A stretch of DNA of 64,000 nucleotides, taken from positions 930,001 to 994,000 of the forward strand of contig NZ_CP170485.1 of the NCBI RefSeq assembly GCF_052055585.1, given 5' to 3'. The DNA is from Oceanicaulis sp052055585 (lineage in GTDB: Bacteria; Pseudomonadota; Alphaproteobacteria; Caulobacterales; Maricaulaceae). This document shows, piece by piece, positions 5,856 to 14,160 of the stretch. The position numbers and the translations under genes were made by a program. The notes beneath the pieces are model-generated. The model was given only the letters and a program-made list of their open reading frames with translations, was not told the origin of the DNA and did no database searches. Numbering within the stretch: the first letter of the stretch is position 1; every line of letters begins with the position of its first letter.

Positions 5856-8624
5856 ATGGTCATTTCGTCCAACCTTCTTAGCGCCTGGTATGGCGCACAG
5901 AGTGCGGTGGCGCTGTCGCGGACGACAGCGTTCTCTTCCTCTGCGTCAAATTCCCAAAGCGCCAGCCAGTCCAAATCGAGCGAAGTTCTGCCGCCGTGGG
6001 ATGCACGCGGTGAAATCGAGGCGCTCGACGTTCTCAAGCGCAGTGCGCTCGCCAATGGCGTCTTCTTTGACAAGAAGCTGGGTGATTTCGCCAAGCTCGA
6101 TGTGAGCGAGGACGAGAAGCAGCTCTTCGCCATGTATCAGGGGCTGCGTCGCTTGCAGGCTCTGGGCTCGGAAGCCGCTGAAAAGACGACCACCGATACC
6201 CGCCGTGATTTCCTGAACCGCCGGTTCCAGGAAGGGCTCGAGCAGCTCAACAGCTTCTTTGGCGATCTGGACCTTGAGGGCGTGACCGTCCTCAAGGGCG
6301 AGGAATTGTCCAAGGCCGAAAGCACGCTCGCCATTTCCCGCGGCGTTTCCGAATACACGACCTCGATCGTTCATACCGGCGCCTTTGACGCCGAAGTGGA
6401 CAATTTTCAGGGTGATGTCTCCTTCACGATCAATGTGAAGAAGTCCGGCGTCAGCACCCCCATCGCCATTGATTTGGCGAACATGGGCGCGACCCCGCGC
6501 ACGCTCGACAATGTCGCCGACTATATCAACACCGAGCTTGAGGCGGCGGGCATGCTCAGCCGGATCGAGCGGGTGAAGATTGGCGAGAAGGACGAGAACG
6601 GGATCATCCCGGGCAATGACTTCGGCTTCAAGATCAAGGGCATCCTGACCGAAACCGTGAGCTTTGAACCCGCCAGCGGCAATCCGGCGGTCTATATGGT
6701 CGGCGTATCCGGCGACCGCGAAGGCGCGGGCGGTCAGCTGACCAAATATGTCGACATCGCCAATGGCGGCGAGGCGGCCTTCATGCGCCGCATCGAAGCG
6801 GATGGCAGCGTGACGACCACCGATGTCGCCGTGCCCGGCGGTGAAGAAGGTGAAACTGAAACCCGCACCAAGACCGAATCCAATCCCCTGCGCATTCTGG
6901 ACTCCGTTCAGGGCGCGGATGGCGGTCTGTATGTGGTGGGCTATGCCTCCAAAGGCGTGGCCGGACAGACGATCAAGGGCGAGCAGGATCTGATCCTGAT
7001 GCGCTATGACACCACCGGCAAACAGGTCTGGGCCCGGACGCTGGGCGCAGCGGGCAGCGCCGAGGGTGCGTCCATCGCGCTCGACGCCAACGGCAATGTG
7101 GTCGTGGCCGGTTCCATCGAGGGCGAGCTGGGCGATACGACCCAGCTGGGCGGTTCGGATTCGCTGGTTTCCAAATTCTCCGCAGATGGCGTCGAGCAAT
7201 GGACCAAACGCTTCGGCGGCAATCAGGATGACAGCGCAACTGCGGTCAGCGTCGGCGCTGACGGCACGATCTATGTCGCTGGTCAGACGGATGCGCCCCT
7301 CGGGGGCGTGGTCAATGCGGGCAAGGCTGACGGTTATCTGCGCGCCATGGATGGCGACGGCAATGTCATCTACACGCGCGCCGCAGGCGCCAGCGCCGGT
7401 GAAGACAGCGCCCAGTCCATCGCCCAGGCGACGGATGGCGGCCTGATCATCGCCAGCGAGGTGGATGGCCGCGCGGTGCTGACGAAATACGCCGCCGGAG
7501 ACGACGGCACGGGCGCGGCTGTGTGGTCCATGGATCTGGGTGATCTGGATGGCGGCCGCATTGGCGAAGTCACCGTCGGCGATGACGGCGCGATCTATCT
7601 GGCGGGCGCCGCCGGCGCAGGCTTTGCGCCTTCCGCGCCGCTGACGGCCAATGCCGGTGGGCGCGACGCCTTCCTGATGAAGATTTCCGACGGCCCGAGC
7701 GCAAGCGTGGACTTCACCACCTTCCTGGGCTCGGCAGAAGACAACTCCGCCAGCTCGGTGACGGTCAGCAATGGCGTCGCCTATGTCTCGGGCAAGACGT
7801 CCGGCGCCTTGCCGGGGCAGACCCAGACGGGTGACCGGAACGCTTTTGTGGCGGGCTTTGACACGACCAGCGGCGCGGTGACCTTCACGCAGCAGCTGTC
7901 CGGTCGTGGCGGTCTGGCCGAAGCCAATGCTGTCGTGGTGGACCCTACGGGCGACAACGCGCTGGACAAAATGGGCTTTCCGACCGGCGAAGTGCGCTAT
8001 GCCGACAGCCGCGTAATCACGGCACGGTCGAGCGTGCGTGAAGGCGACCATTTCTACATCTCTGTGGATGGCGGCCGGAAGAAGAAGATCACCATCGACG
8101 CGGACGAGACCATGCGGTCTCTGACCTTCAAGCTGAACGCGGTGCTGGTGCTGGACGGCAACTCGGATGTGCGTCGCTCCGCCAATGGCGACATGCTGCG
8201 CATCAAGCCCAAGGAAGGCGTCAAGATCGAGCTATTCGCCGGTGATGACGGCCGCGACGCGCTGTCCGGACTGGGACTGCCTGAAGGCTCGATCATCGGC
8301 AAGGGCTCGCTTCTGGACAAGGATGACAGCACGTCCGACGCGCCCGAAATCTTCGCCATGGAGCTGCCGACCTCATTGTCGATCTCCAGCAAGGACGGCG
8401 CCGCCAAGGCGCTCGAAGCTCTGACCAAGGCCCAGTCGGTCATTCAGCGCGCCTATCGTGACCTGACCACGGACCCGGCGCTGAAAGCGCTTCTGGACGG
8501 GCCGCAGGCCGGCAAGCGCGGCGGGACCGTGCCATCCTATCTGTCGGCGCAAGTTCAGAACTATCAGGCCGGTCTCGACCGCCTTCTGGGCGGCGGGGGC
8601 GGATCCACGCTCGGCCTGTTCTGA
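5856..8624 (+). CDS. FlaEY-like flagellar protein with beta-propeller
   Basis: A 922-residue protein with no signal peptide. The N-terminus, MVISSNLLSAWYGAQSAV, is followed by a helical region to about residue 150. Residues about 340-700 hold six clear beta-propeller repeats of the SBBP type plus a partial seventh, each with a DGxxYVAG-like strand and a D-x-F/L-x-x-K/R-F/Y turn (for example DGTIYVAGQTD and SDSLVSKFSADG). After it come a small beta domain (GDHFYISVDGGRKKKITID) and a helical C-terminus. Its place beside flagellin genes and its ends resemble Caulobacter FlaEY, a protein affecting flagellin synthesis or assembly; that link is from memory and needs an alignment. I chose ATG 5856 over the upstream TTG at 5835. 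A strong terminator follows. Confidence 0.65.
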   Translation: MVISSNLLSAWYGAQSAVALSRTTAFSSSASNSQSASQSKSSEVLPPWDARGEIEALDVLKRSALANGVFFDKKLGDFAKLDVSEDEKQLFAMYQGLRRLQALGSEAAEKTTTDTRRDFLNRRFQEGLEQLNSFFGDLDLEGVTVLKGEELSKAESTLAISRGVSEYTTSIVHTGAFDAEVDNFQGDVSFTINVKKSGVSTPIAIDLANMGATPRTLDNVADYINTELEAAGMLSRIERVKIGEKDENGIIPGNDFGFKIKGILTETVSFEPASGNPAVYMVGVSGDREGAGGQLTKYVDIANGGEAAFMRRIEADGSVTTTDVAVPGGEEGETETRTKTESNPLRILDSVQGADGGLYVVGYASKGVAGQTIKGEQDLILMRYDTTGKQVWARTLGAAGSAEGASIALDANGNVVVAGSIEGELGDTTQLGGSDSLVSKFSADGVEQWTKRFGGNQDDSATAVSVGADGTIYVAGQTDAPLGGVVNAGKADGYLRAMDGDGNVIYTRAAGASAGEDSAQSIAQATDGGLIIASEVDGRAVLTKYAAGDDGTGAAVWSMDLGDLDGGRIGEVTVGDDGAIYLAGAAGAGFAPSAPLTANAGGRDAFLMKISDGPSASVDFTTFLGSAEDNSASSVTVSNGVAYVSGKTSGALPGQTQTGDRNAFVAGFDTTSGAVTFTQQLSGRGGLAEANAVVVDPTGDNALDKMGFPTGEVRYADSRVITARSSVREGDHFYISVDGGRKKKITIDADETMRSLTFKLNAVLVLDGNSDVRRSANGDMLRIKPKEGVKIELFAGDDGRDALSGLGLPEGSIIGKGSLLDKDDSTSDAPEIFAMELPTSLSISSKDGAAKALEALTKAQSVIQRAYRDLTTDPALKALLDGPQAGKRGGTVPSYLSAQVQNYQAGLDRLLGGGGGSTLGLF

Positions 8625-8645
8625 TCCGCCGACATGCAGATACAA

Positions 8646-8676
8646 AAAAGCCCCGGAGCCTGGCTCCGGGGCTTTT
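8646..8676. terminator. Bidirectional terminator between flaEY-like gene and flbY
   Basis: Arms 8646-8660 and 8662-8676 (AAAAGCCCCGGAGCC and its complement) form a very stable hairpin with A-run on one side and T-run on the other, serving both convergent genes. Confidence 0.9.
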
Positions 8677-8694
8677 GTCTGTCAGGGCTGTGCG

Positions 8695-9132
8695 TCAGAC
8701 CGTCTGGTTATAGGCAAGGGCGGAGACGCCGGCGCTCTTGGCGCCCGGGCCATAGCCCGCGTGCGATTGCTGCTGACGGGCCGCTTCATCGGCAATGGCT
8801 TTCACGAGGCCTTCGGTCAGCGTCTTGAGCGCTTCCACCGCATCGCCATTGCGGGCGAGGGCGGCTTCAAAGGTCTGGGTGGAGGCTTTCAGACGCGCTT
8901 TCAGCTCCGGAGCAATGCCGGACAGGCGCGAGCGGTCCTTGCTCGCCAGCTTGGTTTCGGTGCGATAGAGCGTGGCGAGCTTGGTCTTCTCGGCCTGAAA
9001 CTCCACCGCCTTGTGGGGCATGTGAGATTCAAACAGCTCGGTTTCCTGCTCCAGAAGCTCGGTCAGGCGGCCGGTCAGCTGGATCAGCGCCTGGGCGCGT
9101 TCGGTCGGATTAGCGGCTGCGAGTTCGGTCAT
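8695..9132 (-). CDS. flbY: FlbY/FlgN-like flagellar protein
   Basis: A 145-residue, all-helical cytoplasmic protein without signal peptide or membrane segment. It begins MTELAAANPTERAQALIQLTGRLTELLEQETELFE, a heptad-like N-terminus reminiscent of FlgN-type export chaperones. In Caulobacter the gene after flgJ is called flbY, and the position here (flgI-flgJ-this gene, each overlapping the next by four bases) supports the same name. The molecular function is not established; a chaperone role is inferred from size, helix content and context. Confidence 0.6.
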   Translation of the reverse strand: MTELAAANPTERAQALIQLTGRLTELLEQETELFESHMPHKAVEFQAEKTKLATLYRTETKLASKDRSRLSGIAPELKARLKASTQTFEAALARNGDAVEALKTLTEGLVKAIADEAARQQQSHAGYGPGAKSAGVSALAYNQTV

Positions 9133-9458
9133 TCTGCGCCTCCTTCTTGCAGGGCGAGCATTTCACGCATGACGGAGTCGGCAAGGCCGATCCCGCCAGC
9201 CTTCGCCATCACCTTGGCGTATTCTTCGTTGAGCATGGATTTGAAGGCGCTTTCACCCGGTCCGCCGCCAAAGCTGGACTCGGTGCTTTCGCCCAGCATG
9301 TGCTCCATCATCTGCGCCAGGAAGACCGCTTCGAAATCCTCGGCGGTCTTGCGCATCTGGTCAGGCGATTGCGCCGCGTTGGGGCGCGAGGACGAGCCCG
9401 CGCCACGGGCGGCGAGCATCGCGTTCTGCATCTGGGCGTCGAGAAGTCCGTCCATCAC
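9129..9458 (-). CDS. flgJ: FlgJ-type rod-binding protein (no muramidase domain)
   Basis: A 109-residue single-domain rod-binding protein corresponding to the N-terminal half of enterobacterial FlgJ. The core is KTAEDFEAVFLAQMMEHML, followed by FKSMLNEEYAKVMAKAGGIGLADSVMREML, the rod-binding signature. The peptidoglycan-hydrolase half found in gamma-proteobacteria is absent, which is normal in this class; another enzyme must open the wall for the rod. It overlaps flgI and flbY by four bases each (ATGA), so the three are translationally coupled. Confidence 0.88.
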   Translation of the reverse strand: MMDGLLDAQMQNAMLAARGAGSSSRPNAAQSPDQMRKTAEDFEAVFLAQMMEHMLGESTESSFGGGPGESAFKSMLNEEYAKVMAKAGGIGLADSVMREMLALQEGGAE

Positions 9459-10558
9459 AGCACCTCGATTTCAGCTTGCAGCGCGCCGGCCGCCTTGATG
9501 CTTTGCAGGATGGTGATCATGTCGCGCGGGCTGACGCCGAGGGCGTTCAGGCCGTCCACCAGTTCGCGCAGGCTCACCGTGCCGTTCAGCACGCCAAACT
9601 CGCGCATTTCCTCTTCGGCGGTGACGTTGGTGCGGGGGACCTGCACCGTCTGGCCGCCATCGGCGAAGGGCAGGGCCTGGCTGACTTCCGGGCTCTCGGT
9701 GACCGTGATGGTCAGACCGCCCTGGGCGATGGCGACGGTGGACACGCGCACATCCTCGCCCATGACAATGGTGCCGGTGGATTCATCAATCACCACGCGG
9801 GCGCGCATGTCGGTCTGAACGCGCAGCTGTTCGACCTCGGCGAGGAGGGCGACCATGTCGCCTTCAAAATAGAGCGGGCGGGTCAGGGCCACCGTGGAGG
9901 GGTTCTGGGCTGCGGCGGCGTCAGCGCCGAGATAGGCGTTGATGGCCTGGGCCATGCGGCGGGCGGTGGTGAAGTCGGGATTGCGCAGGGCGAGGCGGAT
10001 CTGGGCCTGACCGGCAAGATCCCATTCCAGCTCGCGCTCGATCACGCCGCCATTGGCGATGCGGGCATTGGTCGGCACGCCGCGGGTGATGGAGGCGCCA
10101 TCGCCTTCGGCGGCAAAGCCGCCAACCGCCAGAGAGCCCTGAGCGACAGCGTAGACATCGCCATTGGCCGCCATCAGCGGGGTGGCGATAAGCACCCCGC
10201 CCTGAAGGCTGTCCGCATCGCCAAGGGCGGAGACCGTCACGTCAACGCGAGAGCCCTGCATGGCGAACGGCGGCAGCTCGGCGGTGACGATGACCGCGGC
10301 CACATTGCCGGTCCGCAGATCGGCTTCACGAACATTGATGTTGAAGCGCTCCAGCATGGAGTTCAGGGCCTGACGGGTGAACACCGCGTTGCGCAGGGTG
10401 TCGCCCGAGCCATCCAGGCCCACCACCAGACCGTATCCGACCAGCTGGTTGTCCCGCACGCCTTCGACATCGGCGATATCCTTGATTCGCGGATTCGCCT
10501 CCGCAAGGGGGGCGATGAGGCAAAACAGCAGGGCGATGGCGATGAAAAGGCGGGTCAT
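9455..10558 (-). CDS. flgI: Flagellar P-ring protein FlgI
   Basis: A 367-residue P-ring subunit, exported by Sec to the periplasm, where it forms the bushing around the rod in the peptidoglycan layer. The signal peptide MTRLFIAIALLFCLIAPLAEA is followed directly by the invariant RIKDIADVEGVRDNQLVGYGLVVGL... start of mature FlgI; QGSRVDVTVSALGDA, GGVLIATPL and the C-terminal LVDGLNALGVSPRDMITILQ are all typical. The ATG at 10558 gives the family length; an upstream TTG at 10579 would add seven polar residues before the signal peptide. A sigma-54 promoter lies at 10604-10619. Confidence 0.96.
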   Translation of the reverse strand: MTRLFIAIALLFCLIAPLAEANPRIKDIADVEGVRDNQLVGYGLVVGLDGSGDTLRNAVFTRQALNSMLERFNINVREADLRTGNVAAVIVTAELPPFAMQGSRVDVTVSALGDADSLQGGVLIATPLMAANGDVYAVAQGSLAVGGFAAEGDGASITRGVPTNARIANGGVIERELEWDLAGQAQIRLALRNPDFTTARRMAQAINAYLGADAAAAQNPSTVALTRPLYFEGDMVALLAEVEQLRVQTDMRARVVIDESTGTIVMGEDVRVSTVAIAQGGLTITVTESPEVSQALPFADGGQTVQVPRTNVTAEEEMREFGVLNGTVSLRELVDGLNALGVSPRDMITILQSIKAAGALQAEIEVL

Positions 10559-10603
10559 GCTGGCGGAGTTCTCCGACAAGGAAGTTTTCTACATCTGTCC
10601 CAT

Positions 10604-10619
10604 TGCGAGAAACATGCCA
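10604..10619 (-). promoter_or_regulatory. Sigma-54 promoter of flgI operon
   Basis: On the minus strand TGGCATGTTTCTCGCA keeps the invariant GG and GC at the correct spacing and differs from TGGCACG-N4-TTGCA at few positions. The predicted transcription start near 10592 is about 34 bases before the flgI ATG. P-ring genes are sigma-54 dependent in Caulobacter. Confidence 0.75.
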
Positions 10620-10700
10620 GTTTGAGCGAGGTTAAGTCATTGAAGTTACGTGGGATCGACTGGGTAAAGCTTGCCGCGTTCAGGTGGGGCTCCAAGAGGT

Positions 10701-10715
10701 GGGCAAATCATGCCC
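10701..10715. promoter_or_regulatory. Inverted repeat, candidate activator site for flgI promoter
   Basis: GGGCA-N5-TGCCC (10701-10705 and 10711-10715) lies about 85-100 bases upstream of the flgI sigma-54 promoter, the usual distance for a sigma-54 activator such as FlbD. Assignment to FlbD is inference from position only. Confidence 0.35.
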
Positions 10716-10726
10716 ATAGGCGCCGT

Positions 10727-10741
10727 TTAAGCAGTCATTAA
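10727..10741. promoter_or_regulatory. CtrA box upstream of fliX
   Basis: TTAA-GCAGTCA-TTAA is a perfect TTAA-N7-TTAA CtrA recognition sequence, 51 bases before the fliX ATG. A further TTAA half-site follows at 10748-10751. In Caulobacter fliX is an early, CtrA-activated flagellar gene, so the site is placed as expected. Confidence 0.8.
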
Positions 10742-10791
10742 GTTTGATTAAGCACACTGAGTGCATGCTTTGAGAGGTTTCGAAGGGCATT

Positions 10792-11211
10792 ATGAAGGTC
10801 AATTCCTCCCGGCCCGTACAGGGCGCGTCGAGCGCAAAGCGCAAGGACGCCGCATCCAGCGCTTCGGGCTTCGCACCCGAGGGCGCGTCGTCGACCGGCG
10901 GCGCGGTGTCCGCGTCTGCGCTGAGCAGCGCATCGGCAATCGGATCGGTGGATGCCCTTCTGGCGCTTCAGGGAACGGGCGACGCCCTGTCCGGAAAACG
11001 GCAGGCGACCGAACGGGCCTTCTCCCTGCTTGATATTCTCGATGATCTCAAACTCGCCCTTCTGGACGGCGTGCTGCCGCGCGACACGCTGGTGAAGCTG
11101 ATGGAAACGCTTCAAAGCCGCCGCGATGCGACTCACGACCCGCGTCTGGAGGCGGCGCTGGATGAGGTGGAGATCCGCGCAGCCGTTGAGCTGGCGAAGC
11201 TAAGCTCCTGA
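10792..11211 (+). CDS. fliX: Flagellar assembly regulator FliX
   Basis: A 139-residue FliX. The first 60 residues are Ser/Ala-rich and disordered (MKVNSSRPVQGASSAKR); the conserved C-terminal half contains SVDALLALQ, RAFSLLDILDDLKLALLDG, and DPRLEAALDEVEIRAAVELAKL. In Caulobacter FliX binds the sigma-54 activator FlbD, linking completion of the early basal body to transcription of rod, hook and flagellin genes. It is divergent from flgI, one of the genes controlled this way. A perfect CtrA box precedes it. FlbD itself is not in this window. Confidence 0.92.
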   Translation: MKVNSSRPVQGASSAKRKDAASSASGFAPEGASSTGGAVSASALSSASAIGSVDALLALQGTGDALSGKRQATERAFSLLDILDDLKLALLDGVLPRDTLVKLMETLQSRRDATHDPRLEAALDEVEIRAAVELAKLSS

Positions 11212-11292
11212 TCCCCTTGTGACAAAGGCGAATGCGCCCGTCACATCTTGTTCATGGGGCTGTTGAAATAACGCTGCAACCGTATGAGCAGA

Positions 11293-11320
11293 TTGACTTG
11301 ATCTTGACGGTCGATATTCT
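11293..11320 (+). promoter_or_regulatory. Probable sigma-70 promoter of dksA
   Basis: TTGACT (11293-11298) and TATTCT (11315-11320) are 16 bases apart, giving a start site near 11327, about 38 bases before the dksA ATG. Confidence 0.4.
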
Positions 11321-11364
11321 CCGCCGCGCTCAGGCCGGCGGGGGCTGCATACGGAGACGGTCTC

Positions 11365-11796
11365 ATGAGTGTTATGGATTCAAGCATTGAGCTGCCGACG
11401 GGCTACCGTCCCAGCGAGTCCGAACCCTTCATGAATGAACGCCAGAAAGAATATTTCCGGCGCAAGCTGATGGCTTGGAAGGAGGAGATTCTCCGTGAGA
11501 GCCGTTCCACCCTTTCAAATCTTCAGGAAGATATCGGCGCTCTGCCCGATCTGGCGGACCGTGCGTCCACCGAGACCGATCGTGCGCTCGAGCTGCGCGC
11601 CCGGGATCGCCAGCGCAAGCTGATTTCGAAGATCGAGGCGGCCCTGCGCCGGATCGAGGAAGACGAGTACGGCTATTGCGAGGAGACCGGCGAGCCGATC
11701 TCTCTGGCGCGTCTGGATGCGCGTCCGGTGGCGACGCTGAGCCTTGAAGCCCAGGAGCGTCATGAGCGCTCCGAGCGCGTCCACCGCGACGACTGA
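11365..11796 (+). CDS. dksA: DksA-type RNA polymerase-binding factor
   Basis: A 143-residue DksA-family factor, which enters the RNA polymerase secondary channel and modulates rRNA and stress promoters together with ppGpp. The coiled-coil arms run through about residues 28-100 (FRRKLMAWKEEILRES, then DLADRASTETDRALELRARDR), with the tip carrying DxxDRA acidic residues. The C-terminal globular part has YGYCEETGEPISLARLDARP but keeps only one of the four zinc-binding cysteines; the second pair is replaced (LSLEAQERH). This metal-free version is common in alphaproteobacteria. Start: ATG with GGAGACGG upstream. Confidence 0.92.
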   Translation: MSVMDSSIELPTGYRPSESEPFMNERQKEYFRRKLMAWKEEILRESRSTLSNLQEDIGALPDLADRASTETDRALELRARDRQRKLISKIEAALRRIEEDEYGYCEETGEPISLARLDARPVATLSLEAQERHERSERVHRDD

Positions 11797-11822
11797 GTGG
11801 CAGGCGGGCTGTAACGACGGCT

Positions 11823-12227
11823 TCAGGCGTTGCCGGCCCGACGCCAGTTCTCATCACCCTTGAGGTATTCGATCGCCTCCTGAACGGAGGGGAACGCCTG
11901 TGCGTTGACGCCGCTACAGGTCAGCAGCTTGGATGCGCGCGCACTCACCACCAGGGTTTGCGGGTTGAAGATGTAGGCGATCTTCACGCGGCGAGGCATG
12001 TGAGTGACAATATAGCCCAGACGCTCTGTGAACTCCGACAGAGTGTAGCTCACAGTGCATTTGCTATAGTCGAAGATCACTCCCGACCATTGCGGCTCAT
12101 TGTTCAGCCGCTCACACAGCAGAACCTGGCTGCGTGCTGTGATGTCATTGGTTTCAAGGCCATGCATCGTGTAACGCAGAACGCCAATTTCTGGCATTTC
12201 CTCGCGTTCAAATGACCATCCATTCAT
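11823..12227 (-). CDS. Hypothetical protein, STAS/SpoIIAA-like
   Basis: A 134-residue soluble protein I do not recognise by name. It alternates beta strands and helices: EIGVLRYTMHG, SGVIFDYSKCTVSYTLSEF, KIAYIFNPQTLVVSARASKLL, AFPSVQEAIEYLKG. This pattern resembles the STAS-like (SpoIIAA/anti-anti-sigma) fold used by small proteins that measure or relay signals, with the VIFDYS strand at the place of the STAS phosphorylation loop. It has no signal peptide. It is a single gene after the flgH terminator, convergent with dksA. A motility role is not shown. Confidence 0.6.
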   Translation of the reverse strand: MNGWSFEREEMPEIGVLRYTMHGLETNDITARSQVLLCERLNNEPQWSGVIFDYSKCTVSYTLSEFTERLGYIVTHMPRRVKIAYIFNPQTLVVSARASKLLTCSGVNAQAFPSVQEAIEYLKGDENWRRAGNA

Positions 12228-12330
12228 AGTTTCACAGCCGTGCAGGGGAGCTTCAGAGGCCGTCAGAGTGTCAGATCAAGTTTGAAAAATGGTTACACTG
12301 AATGCCTTTAGTATTTGCGACAGGTTCGCG

Positions 12331-12366
12331 AAAAAACAAGGCGCGACCAGAGGATCGCGCCTTGTT
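12331..12366 (-). terminator. Terminator of flgF-G-A-H operon
   Basis: Arms 12335-12346 and 12355-12366 (AACAAGGCGCGA and its complement), loop of eight bases; read on the minus strand it is followed by a run of six T. It lies 26 bases after the flgH stop. Confidence 0.9.
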
Positions 12367-12391
12367 CAGACCGGGTGTTGAAAGCGCGTTC

Positions 12392-13192
12392 TCAGAACGG
12401 CCAGAGCAGGTTGTAGAGCTCCTGGCCCACGGGAGGGCGCTGCATTTCCGAGATATGGCCACGGCCGCCATAGGAGATACGGGCTTCAGCGATTTGCTGG
12501 TGATCGATGGTGTTGTCTGCAGCGATGTCCTGCGGGCGCACGATGCCGGAGATCAGAAGCTCGCGCACTTCGTTGTTGATGCGCACTTCCTGACGGCCGT
12601 GGATCACCAGATTGCCGTTCCACAACACGTCGACCACGATGGCGGCGGCGGTGAGTGTGATGCTCTCGGAGCGGTTGATATTGCCCGCGCCCTGGGTCGA
12701 TGAGGACGAGCCAAAGCTCGCAAGGCTCGCCGGGTCCACAGCATCATTGAAGAACTGGCCCAGTGCGGCCTCCCCGCCAAAGAAATTGGTCAGGTTTGAG
12801 TCCTCGGACGTGTTGCGAGAGCGCGTCGTCTGGTTGGACACCTGGGCGCTGTCGGAGATGTCGATGTTCACCGTCAGGATGTCGCCCACATGCGCCGCGC
12901 GCGGATCGCCGAAAAAGGTCGTTGAATTGGCGGCGCGCCACAGCGAGTTGGGATTGTTGCTCTGGGCGCGAGCTTCCGCGATGGCGCGGGCGCGCGCCAG
13001 ACGGGCGGCTTCAGCCTGACCTGCGGTCGGGCCGTTCGCGCCAGCCTGCCCGGTCAGGGCGGCGGCGTTGTCGATGTCGTGCATGGGCGGGGTCTGACCC
13101 ACATAGGAGAGCCGGTCCGTAGTCGCGCAGGCGGTCAGGGAGAGGGCGCCCAGAATGACAGCGCTGCTCAGAAGAAGGCGTTTGGTGATCAT
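12392..13192 (-). CDS. flgH: Flagellar L-ring protein FlgH
   Basis: A 266-residue outer-membrane lipoprotein that forms the L ring of the basal body. The signal peptide ends in the lipobox LTAC (cysteine near residue 22). Mature motifs are SLWRAANSTTFFGDPRAAHVGDILTVNI, the central SESITLTAAAIVVDVLWNGNLVIHGRQE, and the C-terminal NEVRELLISGIVRPQDI, all standard for FlgH. It is the last gene of flgF-flgG-flgA-flgH, three bases after flgA, and is followed by a strong terminator. Confidence 0.95.
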   Translation of the reverse strand: MITKRLLLSSAVILGALSLTACATTDRLSYVGQTPPMHDIDNAAALTGQAGANGPTAGQAEAARLARARAIAEARAQSNNPNSLWRAANSTTFFGDPRAAHVGDILTVNIDISDSAQVSNQTTRSRNTSEDSNLTNFFGGEAALGQFFNDAVDPASLASFGSSSSTQGAGNINRSESITLTAAAIVVDVLWNGNLVIHGRQEVRINNEVRELLISGIVRPQDIAADNTIDHQQIAEARISYGGRGHISEMQRPPVGQELYNLLWPF

Positions 13193-13195
13193 GGA

Positions 13196-14146
13196 TCAGG
13201 ACTCCACGGATGACGCGCCGGACCGGCCGCCAAGGACGCTGGCGCGGCCCGGGCCTTCGACCCAGGCTTCGACCGTGCGGTTGGATTGAAGGTTCACAAA
13301 GCGGATGAACGCGCCTTCGCCGCCGTTTTCAAGGGCGCGCGCCTGAGCGCTCAGGGTCAGCGGGCCGACCTGATAGACCAGCGAGACCAGCTCGCCGCGC
13401 TCCACCACGATCGGCGGTTCGACGTCATAGCTGCGCACCGGACGGTCCGGGCTCAGCGCACGCCGGGCGGACATGCCCACCAGCGCATCCTCGGCCAGGA
13501 TGATTTCACCGCGCACCTGATTTTCAGGCAGGCGCACCCAATCGACATCGGCGGCGGTAATCGTGTCGCCGCGGGCGATGTTGCGGTTCAGCACAGGGAC
13601 ATCGGCGACGCGCTGCGCCCGGCCAGAAACGGTGAGGGTGTCGCCGCCCGGATAGGGCGCGATCTGGGCGCGAAAGAGGTTGGAGCTGGCGTCATGGTCA
13701 AAGCTGACCATTTCAGGGCCGCCCAGCGTATCGATCGGGGCGAACAGGTCCTGACGCAGGCTGGACAGGTTCACGGCGTAGACATGGCCCGTTTCCACGA
13801 ACAGGGCCTCTTCCACCATGGCGCTGATCTCCGATGCGCTGACGGTGCGGGCTTCGCGCTCCACGGTGACGCGCAGTACGCCGCCGGCGTTCGCCCACGC
13901 CAGCCCCTGACGGGCGGCGACATCGCGAACGAAGGCGGGGTCCAGCGAGAGCGAACGCCCCGGCGCCGGAGCGCGGGCCAGCATGACCTCGCCAGCAACG
14001 CCGGCATTGTCGAACAGGTCCGACAGGGTGATGACCGCATCGGCGCTGACCAGGCGCTCCTTGAGCACCACGGGCGTTGCGGCGTCTTGCGCCTGCGCCG
14101 CGCCAGCGGCGGAGAGCGCCAGAATGAAAGCAAGAGTGCGAAGCAT
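13196..14146 (-). CDS. flgA: P-ring assembly chaperone FlgA
   Basis: A 316-residue periplasmic chaperone for FlgI assembly into the P ring. A signal peptide (MLRTLAFILALSAAGAAQAQ) precedes the long alphaproteobacterial N-terminal extension. The C-terminal SAF-type domain and beta domain are clear: VPVLNRNIARGDTITAADVDW, VGMSARRALSPDRPVRSYD, and ERGELVSLVYQVGPLTLSAQARALENGGEGAFIRFVN. The ending after NLQSNRTVEAWVEGPG is slightly longer than in enteric FlgA. It lies between flgG and flgH, 14 bases from flgG, in one operon. Confidence 0.93.
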   Translation of the reverse strand: MLRTLAFILALSAAGAAQAQDAATPVVLKERLVSADAVITLSDLFDNAGVAGEVMLARAPAPGRSLSLDPAFVRDVAARQGLAWANAGGVLRVTVEREARTVSASEISAMVEEALFVETGHVYAVNLSSLRQDLFAPIDTLGGPEMVSFDHDASSNLFRAQIAPYPGGDTLTVSGRAQRVADVPVLNRNIARGDTITAADVDWVRLPENQVRGEIILAEDALVGMSARRALSPDRPVRSYDVEPPIVVERGELVSLVYQVGPLTLSAQARALENGGEGAFIRFVNLQSNRTVEAWVEGPGRASVLGGRSGASSVES

Positions 14147-14160
14147 GGGCTAACGCGTCC

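Noticed and set aside
5946..8051. 701-residue open frame on the minus strand inside the FlaEY-like gene
   Set aside because: It runs antisense to a gene with clear repeats, its protein is Arg/His-rich without domain pattern, and it has no ribosome site. High GC content leaves long antisense frames open.
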